Source: Colivivens sp963626085
Lineage (GTDB): Bacteria; Bacteroidota; Bacteroidia; Bacteroidales; Bacteroidaceae
Assembly: GCA_963626085.1 (NCBI GenBank)
Contig: CAVFVJ010000031.1
Coordinates: 1 to 64,000, forward strand
DNA: 64,000 nucleotides
Reading direction: 5' to 3'
Position 1 is the first letter of the stretch, and each line of letters opens with the position of its first letter. The notes under the pieces were generated by a model, which was not told the origin of the DNA, searched no databases, and was given only the letters and a program-made list of their open reading frames with translations. This document shows, in pieces, positions 17,316-25,482 of this stretch. A program made the translations under genes and the position numbers.

Positions 17316-19460
17316 ATGGCAGCATTAGGAAAAATTAGAAAGCACGGAGTATTGCTTGTGGCAGCCATTGCCATAGCACTGTTCCTATTCGTTGCTGGTG
17401 ACCTTATCCGTGGTGGAGAGACCCTCTTCCACAAGAACCAGCAGAACGTAGCGGAGATTGCAGGTGAAGCGGTATCCATTCAGGAGTACCAGAAATTGTT
17501 CGATGAACTGCAGAGCTACTATGAGACAATCAACGGAACTCCTGTCTCAGGAGAGGACGACCTCAACCGTATCAAGGACGAAGCATGGCAGACTTATGTA
17601 CAGAATACTCTGATTGCAAAAGAGTGTGAGGAACTGGGAATCACCGTGACTGACGCTGAAGTTGCTGAAATCATCAAAAACGGACAGAGCCAACTCTTGC
17701 AGGTTCCTCTCTTCATGAACCGTCAGAGCGGACGCTATGACTATAGTATAGTACAGTCGTTCCTCAGTGAATACCAGACACTGAAACAGTCTGGTAACGT
17801 GCCTGAACAGTATGAAAAAGTATATGCGTACTACATGTTCGCACAGAAGCAGGTTCGTAACCAGTACTTAACACAGAAGTATCAGGTGCTCCTCTCACAG
17901 CTCATGCTCTCCAATCCTGTAGAGGCTAAAGAAAGCTTTGCCAGCCGTACTGACGAGACTGACGCCATTGTCGCTTCACTTAATCTGTCAACTATCGCTG
18001 ACGACAAGGTAAGTGTGACTGACGATGAGGTGAAGGCTAAGTATAAAGAGGAAAAGGAGAAGTATCTTCAGGTGGTAGAAACACGCGACATCAAGTATAT
18101 CGATGTCACTGTCGTTCCGAGCGAGCAGGACAAGAAAGACGCGGAAAATGCTATCAATGAGTCATACACGAAACTTGCAGCGGCAACCACTAACACTGCT
18201 GCTGGAAATGTATGCCGTCAGTCAACAAGTCTGTTGAACTACAGTGACTTGCTTAAGAAAAAGGATGCATACCCAGAGATGATAGCTAATCTCCTCGACA
18301 GTACTGCTGTGGGCACCACTACCCTACCTAAGTATGATGCGATGACCAACACATACTACACCTTCAAGGTTCTCGACAAACAGTTGCAGGCTGATAGCGT
18401 ACTCTACCGTCAGCTTGCTGTAGTCGGAACGGACGAGGCTGCGTCTAAAGCATCTGCTGACAGCATTGTCAATGCTCTCAAGGGGGGTGCTGCATATGCG
18501 GACATCGCAAAGAAATATAACCAAAGTTCAGACAGTGCATGGATAACTACAGCTCAGTACCAGAATGGTAACTACCAGGCTGACGATGTAACAATGATAA
18601 AGACCATCTACAGTCTGCAACCTAATGAGGTGAAGGCTATTAAACTCACTAACGGCTACAACCTCGTAGTGCAAGTTCTTGATAGAAAGGGTGCAGTCGA
18701 GAAGTATAATGTAGCTGCTGTAGTGAAGACACTCAACTTCTCTGATGCCACATATAACGCTGCAAACTACAAGCTCACTTCATTCCTTGCAGCCAACAAT
18801 ACCAAGGAGAAGATTGAAGCCAACGCAGAGAAGAACGGATACAACGTACTCTCCTACCCTGACGTGACAAGTGCTGGACATAACATTGCAGGTATCCACG
18901 GCACACGTGAGGCTCTCAAGTGGTTGTTCGATGAAGCTGACAAGGGTGACGTAAGCCAACTCTATGAATGTGGTGACAACGACCACATGCTTGTAGTGAT
19001 GCTCGACGAGGTAAATCCTAAGGGCTACCGTTCATACGATAAGGTGGCTTCTGACATCAAGTCACAACTGATCAAAGAGAAGAAAGTGGAGATGCTGGCT
19101 GAGCAACTGAAGGATGTCAAGTCTATAGCTGAAGCAAAGGCTAAAGGCGCGCAGGTTGACACAGTAAACCACATTGCATTTGCAAATCCTACATTCGTAC
19201 GTGCCACAGTCTCTTCAGAACCAGCTGTTAGTGCTGCTGCATCAAAGACTACCAAGGGTGCATTCGTAGGACCTGTCAAGGGAAAAGGCGGTGCATACGT
19301 TATGCAAGTAGTCAACAAGTCAAAGACTTCCGAGAAGTACGATGCAAAGCAGGAGATGGAGCAGGATGCACAGACTTACTTCCGTGCTGTTGCACAGACT
19401 GTCATCAACACTCTGTACATGAAGGCTGACGTAACAGATAACCGCTACAAGTTCTTCTGA
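17316..19460 (+). CDS. PpiD/SurA-type peptidyl-prolyl isomerase
   Basis: 714 residues. It starts with a short basic segment and one membrane helix (VLLVAAIAIALFLFVAGDLI, about 12-31), then a SurA_N-like helical chaperone domain (VAEIAGEAVSIQEYQKLFDEL...). A parvulin-type region spans about residues 365-460 (SADSIVNALKGGAAYADIAKKYNQSSDSAW), and a long C-terminal part ends the protein. Topology suggests inner-membrane anchoring with the body in the periplasm, assisting folding of exported and outer-membrane proteins. It has its own promoter but follows lptC, as in related genomes. Confidence 0.9.
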   Translation: MAALGKIRKHGVLLVAAIAIALFLFVAGDLIRGGETLFHKNQQNVAEIAGEAVSIQEYQKLFDELQSYYETINGTPVSGEDDLNRIKDEAWQTYVQNTLIAKECEELGITVTDAEVAEIIKNGQSQLLQVPLFMNRQSGRYDYSIVQSFLSEYQTLKQSGNVPEQYEKVYAYYMFAQKQVRNQYLTQKYQVLLSQLMLSNPVEAKESFASRTDETDAIVASLNLSTIADDKVSVTDDEVKAKYKEEKEKYLQVVETRDIKYIDVTVVPSEQDKKDAENAINESYTKLAAATTNTAAGNVCRQSTSLLNYSDLLKKKDAYPEMIANLLDSTAVGTTTLPKYDAMTNTYYTFKVLDKQLQADSVLYRQLAVVGTDEAASKASADSIVNALKGGAAYADIAKKYNQSSDSAWITTAQYQNGNYQADDVTMIKTIYSLQPNEVKAIKLTNGYNLVVQVLDRKGAVEKYNVAAVVKTLNFSDATYNAANYKLTSFLAANNTKEKIEANAEKNGYNVLSYPDVTSAGHNIAGIHGTREALKWLFDEADKGDVSQLYECGDNDHMLVVMLDEVNPKGYRSYDKVASDIKSQLIKEKKVEMLAEQLKDVKSIAEAKAKGAQVDTVNHIAFANPTFVRATVSSEPAVSAAASKTTKGAFVGPVKGKGGAYVMQVVNKSKTSEKYDAKQEMEQDAQTYFRAVAQTVINTLYMKADVTDNRYKFF

Positions 19461-19486
19461 TAAGAGAATCGTAACGTTGACAATAT

Positions 19487-19537
19487 AAAAATAAGGTGTA
19501 ATGACAGTTTGAACGTCGTTACACCTTATTTTTATTT
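19487..19537 (+). terminator. Rho-independent terminator
   Basis: AAATAAGGTGTAA pairs with TTACACCTTATTT across a loop of about 16 bases (partly extended by GAC/GTC), followed by TTTATTT. It lies 26 bases after the PpiD-like stop. Confidence 0.75.
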
Positions 19538-19554
19538 CTATTTTTGGCTTACAC

Positions 19555-19585
19555 TTGGTAAAGTGGAAAAATTTGCCTACCTTTG
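19555..19585 (+). promoter_or_regulatory. Promoter of the first GH51 gene
   Basis: TTGG at 19555-19558, 19 bases, TACCTTTG at 19578-19585. The gene starts 45 bases downstream. Confidence 0.7.
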
Positions 19586-19630
19586 ACATCCGTAAACCAG
19601 ATAATAACTAAAACATATATAAATACTTAT

Positions 19631-22129
19631 ATGAGAATCAAGACAATCCTTGCAAGTGCATTGTTTGCGGCCGCCTATGCAGCCAATGCACAAGTTACAA
19701 TCAACATCGATGCAGCAGACAGAGGACCTATGATCAGTCCCACCCATTACGGTATATTCTTCGAGGACATCAACCATGCCGCTGACGGAGGCTTGTATGC
19801 CGAACTGATACGCAACAGGTCGTTCGAGGACGACTCCATGCCTGGTATTAGACGGAACGGCAATCAGGAGTCGCCTGTCAGCAACTGGTACAAGGTAGGA
19901 CTTGCCAAGATAAAGTTGACAACTGAGGATATGCTCAACGAGGTGCAGCACCACGCCCTCGATGTCACTTTGTTCAAGTCTGGCGACGGAGTGAGGAACG
20001 AAGGCTTCTGGGGCATTAACGCTGTCAAGGGAAGGAAGTACAAACTGTCATTCTTCGCAAAGAGTGAAGAACGGTTCAATGGAAAAGTGACAGTTAAACT
20101 ACAGGACAAAGACGGCAATGACCTCGGCTCAGCCACAATAAAGGTTGGGTTCGGCAAGAAGTGGAAGAAGTATACAACTGAGATAACTGCCACTGGCAAC
20201 GACCCGAAGGCGGAGTTCGTCCTCACTGGCGACAAGGCAGGCCATTTCCAGTTGGATGTGGTGAGTCTGTTCCCTCCAACATTCAAGGACCGAGAGAACG
20301 GTATGCGCCCAGACTTGGCACAGATGTTGGCAGACATGAAGCCTCGCTTCATGCGCTTCCCTGGTGGTTGCTTCGTTGAAGGACAACAGAGTCCCGACAA
20401 TGCCTTCCGCTGGAAGCGTACCATCGGACCTATCGAACAGCGTGAGGGTCATGCCAACGTCAACTGGGGCTACCGCACGAGCGACGGCATCGGTTTCCAT
20501 GAGTACCTCCAACTGGCAGAAGACCTCGGAGCCAAACCGCTCTTCGTGGTAAATGTGGGTATATGGCACGGAGGGTGCACCCCTTACGACCAGATAGACG
20601 AGTGGATTGAGGAGTGTCTCGATGCCCTTGAGTATGCTAATGGTGACGTGAAGACCAAATACGGTAAGATGCGTGCTGAGGCAGGACACCCGGAACCGTT
20701 CAACCTCGAATATATTGAGATTGGTAACGAGAACTACAATTTCCACATGGACAACAACTCTGACCAGAGTGACCACTACCCGGAGCGTTACTACGCATTC
20801 TATAAGGCCATCAAGGCAAAGTATCCCAACGTGCACTGCATCGGTAACGTGGAGTCATGGGGTACGGATGAGCCGTCATGGCGCAACGACTATCCTGTGG
20901 ACATAGTGGATGAGCACTACTACCGCAACCCCAAGTGGTTCGCTGACCGTTTCAACAAGTATGACTCATACAAGCGCGATACCCATAAGGTATATGTGGG
21001 CGAATATGCCGTAACAAGTCAGTTCGGCAATCTCGGTAACCTCAACGCTGCACTTGGAGAGGCTGTCTACATGATGGGTATGGAGAACAACTCCGACGTG
21101 GTGGTGATGAACTCCTACGCCCCTATCTTCGTCAACGAGAACGATGCCAAGTGGCGCCCCGACATGATACGCTTCAACTCGAGCAAGGTGATGGGAACCC
21201 CGTCGTACTATGTGCAGCAACTCTTCCCCAACAACATAGGAACACAGGTGGTGAAGACAAACCTGGACTATAAGCTCACTGTGCCATCCGACTCAGCTGG
21301 CGACAAGATTGCCAAAACGTGTATGGTGGGTCTTGCAACCTATAGAACGACTGTGCGCTACCGTAACCCGGAGCTGACTTTCTACGACAAAAAAAAATCC
21401 ATAGATGACCTCACCAAGTGGAGTCCGCTGACCGGTACATGGAACGTGGAGGGCAACGAACTGGTACAGACATCCGATGAGGCACCTGCCATGATTTTAG
21501 CACCCGTGGACTTTTACTCGGAAAAATACACCTTCAAGACACAGGCAAAGAAAGAAGCCGGAGCCGAGGGCTTCATGCCAATTTTTGGCTTTGAAGATTC
21601 GAACAACTTCGTGTGGTACAATGTAGGTGGATGGTCTAATGTGCAGAGCAATGTGGAACAGTCCATCGGAGGCGGCAGATCCACACTCGCAGCGAACAAG
21701 CGTTTCACAGTGGAGACAGGCAGATGGTACGACCTGCAGGTCGATGTCGATGGTGACAGTGTCAAGTGTTATATAGACGGACAACTCGACTTTGCCTGCA
21801 AGTTACAGAAGAGCACCAACATGGAAGGGGTATATGCATCCACTACCATCGACGACGCCACCAAGACCATGTACGTGAAGGTAGTGAATGTAGGTGAAGG
21901 CCATGCCGAGGGTGCTGTCAATCTAAAGAACTGCTCAATCGACACATCCGATCAGTCCGCTGTCAGCCTGACTCGTCTCGCATCTGCAGACGGCAATGAC
22001 GAGAACTCACTAGACCAACCACATGCCATCTACCCTACTTCAGGTGCTGCGAAGGCAAGCAGCCCAACTCAAATCTGGTTCGAGGTTCCAGCCTTCTCCG
22101 TGAATATCATAAAGATCAAGCTTCAATGA
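19631..22129 (+). CDS. Secreted GH51 alpha-L-arabinofuranosidase
   Basis: Start at 19631 gives signal peptide MRIKTILASALFAAAYAANAQ; the longer frame adds 16 residues of the promoter region. 832 residues: an N-terminal GH51 start (ISPTHYGIFFEDINHAADGG), a carbohydrate-binding jellyroll inserted at about 75-215, the catalytic barrel with acid/base E367 in IGNENY and nucleophile E458 in VGEYAV, then a LamG-like C-terminal domain around residues 600-770 (LTKWSPLTGTWNVEGNELVQ; NNFVWYNVGGW). GH51 enzymes release arabinose from arabinan or arabinoxylan side chains. No SusC/SusD genes are near, so it acts outside a classical polysaccharide-utilisation locus here. A second GH51 lies at 54925. Confidence 0.93.
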   Translation: MRIKTILASALFAAAYAANAQVTINIDAADRGPMISPTHYGIFFEDINHAADGGLYAELIRNRSFEDDSMPGIRRNGNQESPVSNWYKVGLAKIKLTTEDMLNEVQHHALDVTLFKSGDGVRNEGFWGINAVKGRKYKLSFFAKSEERFNGKVTVKLQDKDGNDLGSATIKVGFGKKWKKYTTEITATGNDPKAEFVLTGDKAGHFQLDVVSLFPPTFKDRENGMRPDLAQMLADMKPRFMRFPGGCFVEGQQSPDNAFRWKRTIGPIEQREGHANVNWGYRTSDGIGFHEYLQLAEDLGAKPLFVVNVGIWHGGCTPYDQIDEWIEECLDALEYANGDVKTKYGKMRAEAGHPEPFNLEYIEIGNENYNFHMDNNSDQSDHYPERYYAFYKAIKAKYPNVHCIGNVESWGTDEPSWRNDYPVDIVDEHYYRNPKWFADRFNKYDSYKRDTHKVYVGEYAVTSQFGNLGNLNAALGEAVYMMGMENNSDVVVMNSYAPIFVNENDAKWRPDMIRFNSSKVMGTPSYYVQQLFPNNIGTQVVKTNLDYKLTVPSDSAGDKIAKTCMVGLATYRTTVRYRNPELTFYDKKKSIDDLTKWSPLTGTWNVEGNELVQTSDEAPAMILAPVDFYSEKYTFKTQAKKEAGAEGFMPIFGFEDSNNFVWYNVGGWSNVQSNVEQSIGGGRSTLAANKRFTVETGRWYDLQVDVDGDSVKCYIDGQLDFACKLQKSTNMEGVYASTTIDDATKTMYVKVVNVGEGHAEGAVNLKNCSIDTSDQSAVSLTRLASADGNDENSLDQPHAIYPTSGAAKASSPTQIWFEVPAFSVNIIKIKLQ

Positions 22130-22148
22130 GCCGCACGGCACACAACAC

Positions 22149-22183
22149 AAAAAAAGGGAGGAAATCAAATTCCTCCTTTTTTT
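22149..22183 (+). terminator. Rho-independent terminator
   Basis: A-rich left arm plus GGAGGAA pairs with TTCCTCC, then seven Ts, 20 bases after the GH51 stop. Confidence 0.85.
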
Positions 22184-22268
22184 GCTTCAATAAGTGCACG
22201 CTTTATTTGATTGATTGTGTGGTTTTTGCTTGTTGCAACAAGCCAATTCTTTGCTCGACTGGCTTTCA

Positions 22269-22361
22269 GTGCAGCCCACTGCACAGACGATGGTCTTGTA
22301 TCATCCGTGGTCATCCGTGTTATCCGTGTTCGAACCCAACATTATTCGTGTTATTCGTGTT
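22269..22361. repeat. Hairpin and short tandem ATyCGTG repeats
   Basis: A hairpin GTGCAG-CCCA-CTGCAC at 22269-22284 is followed by five imperfect 9-11 base units containing ATCCGTG or ATTCGTG between 22303 and 22361. No reading frame here looks real. The stretch resembles non-coding filler common between Bacteroidales genes. Confidence 0.55.
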
Positions 22362-22403
22362 CGCCCTAAAAATCAGTGTCATCAAAATAAGTGCGATGTC
22401 AAA

Positions 22404-22491
22404 CGAAAATACTTTTGTTCGCTGATGAAAGTACTTGCGTTGGCTCATGCAAGTACTTGCTCATTACATCAGTCAGGTCCTTCAACAGGAC
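22404..22491. repeat. Cluster of AAGTACTT palindromes
   Basis: Three related dyads: CGAAAATACTTTTGTTCG at 22404-22421 (imperfect), GAAAGTACTTGC at 22427-22438 and a perfect 12-bp palindrome GCAAGTACTTGC at 22449-22460. A small hairpin GTCCT/AGGAC lies at 22477-22491. Function unknown. Confidence 0.6.
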
Positions 22492-22527
22492 GGTTTGGAG
22501 GGTTAGCCGAGACCCCTAAAAATGTGG

Positions 22528-22582
22528 CTCGAGTGAAAGGGTCGATTCACTCGAGTGTTTTGATCGATTCACTCGAGTGAAT
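22528..22582. repeat. CTCGAGTG palindrome repeats
   Basis: CTCGAGTG occurs three times. The 16-base TCGATTCACTCGAGTG is repeated at 22542 and 22564 (22-base period), and the last copy extends to a perfect 16-bp palindrome ATTCACTCGAGTGAAT at 22567-22582. It borders the RyR gene relic directly. Confidence 0.7.
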
Positions 22583-22588
22583 TAACAG

Positions 22589-22750
22589 GGCTGGACATAC
22601 GGAAAGGAGCGCAATGATGCCGAGAAGAAGCATCCGTGTCTTGTTCCATACGAGGCATTGAGCGAGGAAGAGGAGGAATACGACCGCAACACGTCCATAG
22701 AGACGATAAAACTCATCATGAAACTGGGATTCAAGATTACAAAAGACTGA
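22589..22750 (+). pseudogene. Relic of an RyR-domain protein (C-terminal fragment)
   Basis: An open frame without a start codon, closed upstream by TAA at 22583-22585, encodes 53 residues: GWTYGKERNDAEKKHPCLVP, then YEALSEEEEEYDRNTSIETI, and KLIMKLGFKITKD before TGA. This is the end of the RyR domain as found in bacterial RyR-domain proteins, where GWxYG, HPCLVPYxxL and EKxYDRNT are the core motifs. The rest of the domain is absent, and the palindrome cluster abuts the break. The fragment is well preserved, so the loss is likely recent. No start codon or promoter was seen. Confidence 0.8.
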
Positions 22751-22765
22751 CGAAATGTGTCACCG

Positions 22766-22809
22766 ACAAACTTATCCGTGTTTTTCCGCAAAAATACGGA
22801 TAAATTTGT
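22766..22809. promoter_or_regulatory. Long inverted repeat overlapping the recF promoter
   Basis: The arms ACAAAcTTATCCGTGTTTTT and AAAAATACGGATAAaTTTGT pair over 20 positions with one mismatch and one G-T, around loop CCGC. The right arm includes the -33 TTTG (22805-22808) of recF, so a dimeric repressor or a cruciform could control it. It has no T-tract typical of a terminator on the plus strand. Confidence 0.65.
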
Positions 22810-22836
22810 TTATTCACCGATATTGCCGTACCTTTG
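22805..22836 (+). promoter_or_regulatory. recF promoter
   Basis: TTTG at 22805-22808, 20 bases, TACCTTTG at 22829-22836. The recF ATG is only four bases after the -7 box, so transcription would start at or next to the start codon. Confidence 0.75.
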
Positions 22837-22840
22837 CATA

Positions 22841-23935
22841 ATGATTCTGAGGCATATCACAATACTGAACTACAAGAACATCAAGGATGCTGAACTTGAC
22901 TTCTCGCCCGACATTAATTGTTTCATCGGGAGCAACGGCGAAGGCAAGACCAACATCCTTGACGCAGTTTACTTTCTGTCGTTCACCAAAAGTTCCATCA
23001 ATGCCATTGACTCTCAGAATATACGTCACAGCGAAGAGTACTTCATGCTACAGGGCCTATATGAGTTGAACGGCATTCAAGAAGAGATATCGTGCGGACT
23101 GAAACGAGGACAGAAGAAGCAGTTCAAGCGCAATAAGAAAGCCTACAAGAAGATGTCCGAGCACATCGGACTGTTGCCACTCATCCTAATATCACCCAAT
23201 GACCATGCATTGATAAGTGGAAGTAGCGAAGAGCGGAGAAAATTCATGGACATAGTGATTTCACAGTACGACTCCACCTACATGAACCTACTCATACGTT
23301 ACAGCAACGCACTCCAGCAACGCAACTCACTGCTTAAGCAAGAAGAAGAGCCCGACAGAGAGATTATGGAAGCGTTCGAGGAGATGATGGCTACCACTGG
23401 GGAACAGATATATAAGTTGAGGAGCGAGTTCGTCTCTGAGTTCATACCCGTGTTTCAGGAATACTACACACGCATCTCTGGCAACCACGAGAAGGTAGGG
23501 CTGGAATACAACAGCCACTGCACAAGAGGTCCGTTGCTGCAAACTATACAGCAAGGGAGAAGCAAGGACAGAGCCGTAGGCTACTCGCTTCACGGTATAC
23601 ACCGTGACGACCTGACCATGACAATAGGTGGTTATCCTATCAAGCACGAGGGGTCACAAGGACAGAACAAGACTTACCTCATCAGTCTGAAGTTGGCACA
23701 GTTCAATTTCTTGCGCCGCACAGGAAGCAAGACAACCCCACTGTTGCTGCTCGACGACATATTCGACAAGCTCGACGCACAGCGCGTCGAACAAATCATA
23801 CACCTCGCATCAGACGAGAACTTTGGACAAATTTTTATAACTGACACCAACAGGGAGAACCTCGACAGGATACTGGAGATGTCGAAGGGCGACTACAAGA
23901 TATTCAACGTGAAAGACGGGGAGGTGACAGAATGA
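22841..23935 (+). CDS. recF: DNA replication and repair protein RecF
   Basis: Start set at 22841 (MILRHITILNYKNI) because RecF proteins begin this way; the longer frame reads through the promoter and inverted repeat. 364 residues: the SMC-like ATPase has Walker A GSNGEGKTN (about 33-41), the family motif FTKSSINA-like segment after it, the signature region HEGSQGQNKTYLISLKLAQF, and Walker B LLLLDDIFDKLD. RecF loads RecA at gapped DNA with RecO and RecR. It starts a run of recF, DUF721, DUF5063, exonuclease and methyltransferase genes. Confidence 0.96.
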   Translation: MILRHITILNYKNIKDAELDFSPDINCFIGSNGEGKTNILDAVYFLSFTKSSINAIDSQNIRHSEEYFMLQGLYELNGIQEEISCGLKRGQKKQFKRNKKAYKKMSEHIGLLPLILISPNDHALISGSSEERRKFMDIVISQYDSTYMNLLIRYSNALQQRNSLLKQEEEPDREIMEAFEEMMATTGEQIYKLRSEFVSEFIPVFQEYYTRISGNHEKVGLEYNSHCTRGPLLQTIQQGRSKDRAVGYSLHGIHRDDLTMTIGGYPIKHEGSQGQNKTYLISLKLAQFNFLRRTGSKTTPLLLLDDIFDKLDAQRVEQIIHLASDENFGQIFITDTNRENLDRILEMSKGDYKIFNVKDGEVTE

Positions 23936-24222
23936 AAAGGAGCAAGACAGAAGCGCTGTCTGACGTGCTGAACAACTTCTTGAGAGAGAACGGACTGGAG
24001 ACTCCGCTCAACCAACACCGGCTCGTAGAGTCATGGCCCGAAGTGGTGGGAAAAACAATAGCGCGCTACACAGGTGGACTGTTCATCAAGAACCAGACCC
24101 TCTACGTAAAGGTCTCGTCACCCTCACTGAAGAGCGACCTGATGATGGGCAGGAGTAGTCTGGTGCGCCAGCTTAACCAACATGTGGGCGCATACGTGAT
24201 TTCTGACATTGTGTTCACGTAG
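23932..24222 (+). CDS. DUF721 protein (DciA-like)
   Basis: 96 residues in an ATGA overlap with recF. The pattern LNNFLRENGLETPLNQHRLVESWPEVVGK, then LYVKVSSPSLKSDLMMGRSSL, is the DUF721/DciA domain, here without extensions. DciA proteins load or assist the replicative helicase DnaB in bacteria without DnaC. Linkage to recF is common and fits a replication role; the Bacteroidetes member is assigned by family only. Confidence 0.88.
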   Translation: MKRSKTEALSDVLNNFLRENGLETPLNQHRLVESWPEVVGKTIARYTGGLFIKNQTLYVKVSSPSLKSDLMMGRSSLVRQLNQHVGAYVISDIVFT

Positions 24223-24265
24223 ATTTAGAATTTAGAACTGAGAATATAGTATAAAGTACAAGACA

Positions 24266-24808
24266 ATGCAAGAGAACGACAGTCCGATATACCAGAGGGA
24301 CGTGCTTGAGTTCACCACAGTGGCAGTACAGTTCTGCGCCTACCTGGAAGACCTCGAACGCAGAAGAAGAACAGAGTTCGTGGACACCATGGTAAAACTC
24401 CTTCCCCTACTCTATCTTAAAGGTACACTGATGCCACTGTACGAGAGTTTGGACGAGAGATACGTGAGCGACTACGTGACCGAAGAAAACTACGATATCA
24501 TACGCAACAATGTGGCATACGTGATGGGCGACAGAGACGACTACCTCGACGTGTTCGTGAGCGACATGAAATACAGTGACGAACCGATACTGATGACCGT
24601 CAGCGAGAACATAGCCGACATATACCAAGACATCAAGAACTTCGCCTATATATATAAAATAGGTGTAGATGAAGAGAAACTGACCGCGTTGGAGAACTGC
24701 AAACGCAACTTCACTACAGACTGGGGACAGAAACTGGTAAACGTGATGCGCGCCCTCCACGAAGTGAAATACACCATAGACGACACAGATGAGCAAGACT
24801 ATCTATGA
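24266..24808 (+). CDS. DUF5063 family protein
   Basis: 180 residues, acidic, cytoplasmic, without signal peptide. It starts NDSPIYQRDVLEFTTVAVQFCAYLE and contains LLPLLYLKGTLMPLY, both typical of DUF5063. The function is unknown. Its last 20 bases overlap the exonuclease gene downstream, so the two are probably expressed together. Confidence 0.8.
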   Translation: MQENDSPIYQRDVLEFTTVAVQFCAYLEDLERRRRTEFVDTMVKLLPLLYLKGTLMPLYESLDERYVSDYVTEENYDIIRNNVAYVMGDRDDYLDVFVSDMKYSDEPILMTVSENIADIYQDIKNFAYIYKIGVDEEKLTALENCKRNFTTDWGQKLVNVMRALHEVKYTIDDTDEQDYL

Positions 24809-25472
24809 CAAGATAAACAAGACATCGATAAGTTCGATGCCGAAGGAGACCTTCCCAGGGCGCATCTTCACCATCACCACAGAAGCCGATGCAGACAAGG
24901 CTGTGGGATACCTCATGAAAGAGACCGTGCTGGGCATAGACACAGAGACACGACCATCGTTTCGCAAACACGTGGAAAACAAAGTAGCTCTGCTGCAAGT
25001 ATCCACCCACGACACATGTTTCCTCTTCAGACTGAATAGGACAGGCATGACCGATAGTCTCGTAAGACTACTGGAAGATGCGAACATCACCAAAGTAGGA
25101 CTCTCGCTGAAAGACGACCTGCGGACACTCAAACTCCGACATAAGTTCAACCCCGGACGATATATAGAGCTGCAGGAAGAAGTGAAAGAGATCGGAATAC
25201 AGGACGCATCGCTGCAGAAGATTTATGCCAACCTATTCGGCAAGATGATAAGTAAACGGCAGCGTCTCAGTAACTGGGAGGCAGATATCATGACAGATGC
25301 ACAGAAATCATACGCTGCCATCGACGCATGGGCATGCATCATGATACACAATGAGATAATGCGACTGAAGAAGACTCATGACTACGAGTTGGTCAAGAGA
25401 GAAGAAACCGAGGCAGAGGAAGATACAAAGACCGCAGAAGACAAAGAGAGTAAAGACAATAACCCAGAATAA
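24789..25472 (+). CDS. DEDDy 3'-5' exonuclease (RNase D/DnaQ-like)
   Basis: 227 residues. The three exonuclease motifs are clear: Exo I GIDTETRPSF with D51 and E53, Exo II VGLSLKDDLRTL with D109/D110, and Exo III SYAAIDAWA with Y175 and D179, the Y marking the DEDDy class. Two metal ions would support 3'-5' nucleotide removal. There is no HRDC domain, so it is not a full RNase D. The C-terminal 30 residues are charged (EETEAEEDTKTAEDKESK) and probably disordered. DNA versus RNA substrate cannot be told. Confidence 0.88.
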   Translation: MSKTIYDKINKTSISSMPKETFPGRIFTITTEADADKAVGYLMKETVLGIDTETRPSFRKHVENKVALLQVSTHDTCFLFRLNRTGMTDSLVRLLEDANITKVGLSLKDDLRTLKLRHKFNPGRYIELQEEVKEIGIQDASLQKIYANLFGKMISKRQRLSNWEADIMTDAQKSYAAIDAWACIMIHNEIMRLKKTHDYELVKREETEAEEDTKTAEDKESKDNNPE

Positions 25473-25482
25473 ATTACAACAA

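Noticed and set aside
20129..20836. 235-codon minus-strand frame inside the first GH51 gene
   Set aside because: Fully antisense to catalytic GH51 sequence, no recognisable protein features.
22126..22580. Two open frames (99 and 121 codons) in the gap after GH51
   Set aside because: They read through a terminator, tandem repeats and palindromes; composition is not protein-like.
22760..22840. RecF start at 22757
   Set aside because: Would translate the inverted repeat and promoter; RecF homology begins at MILRHITILNY (22841).
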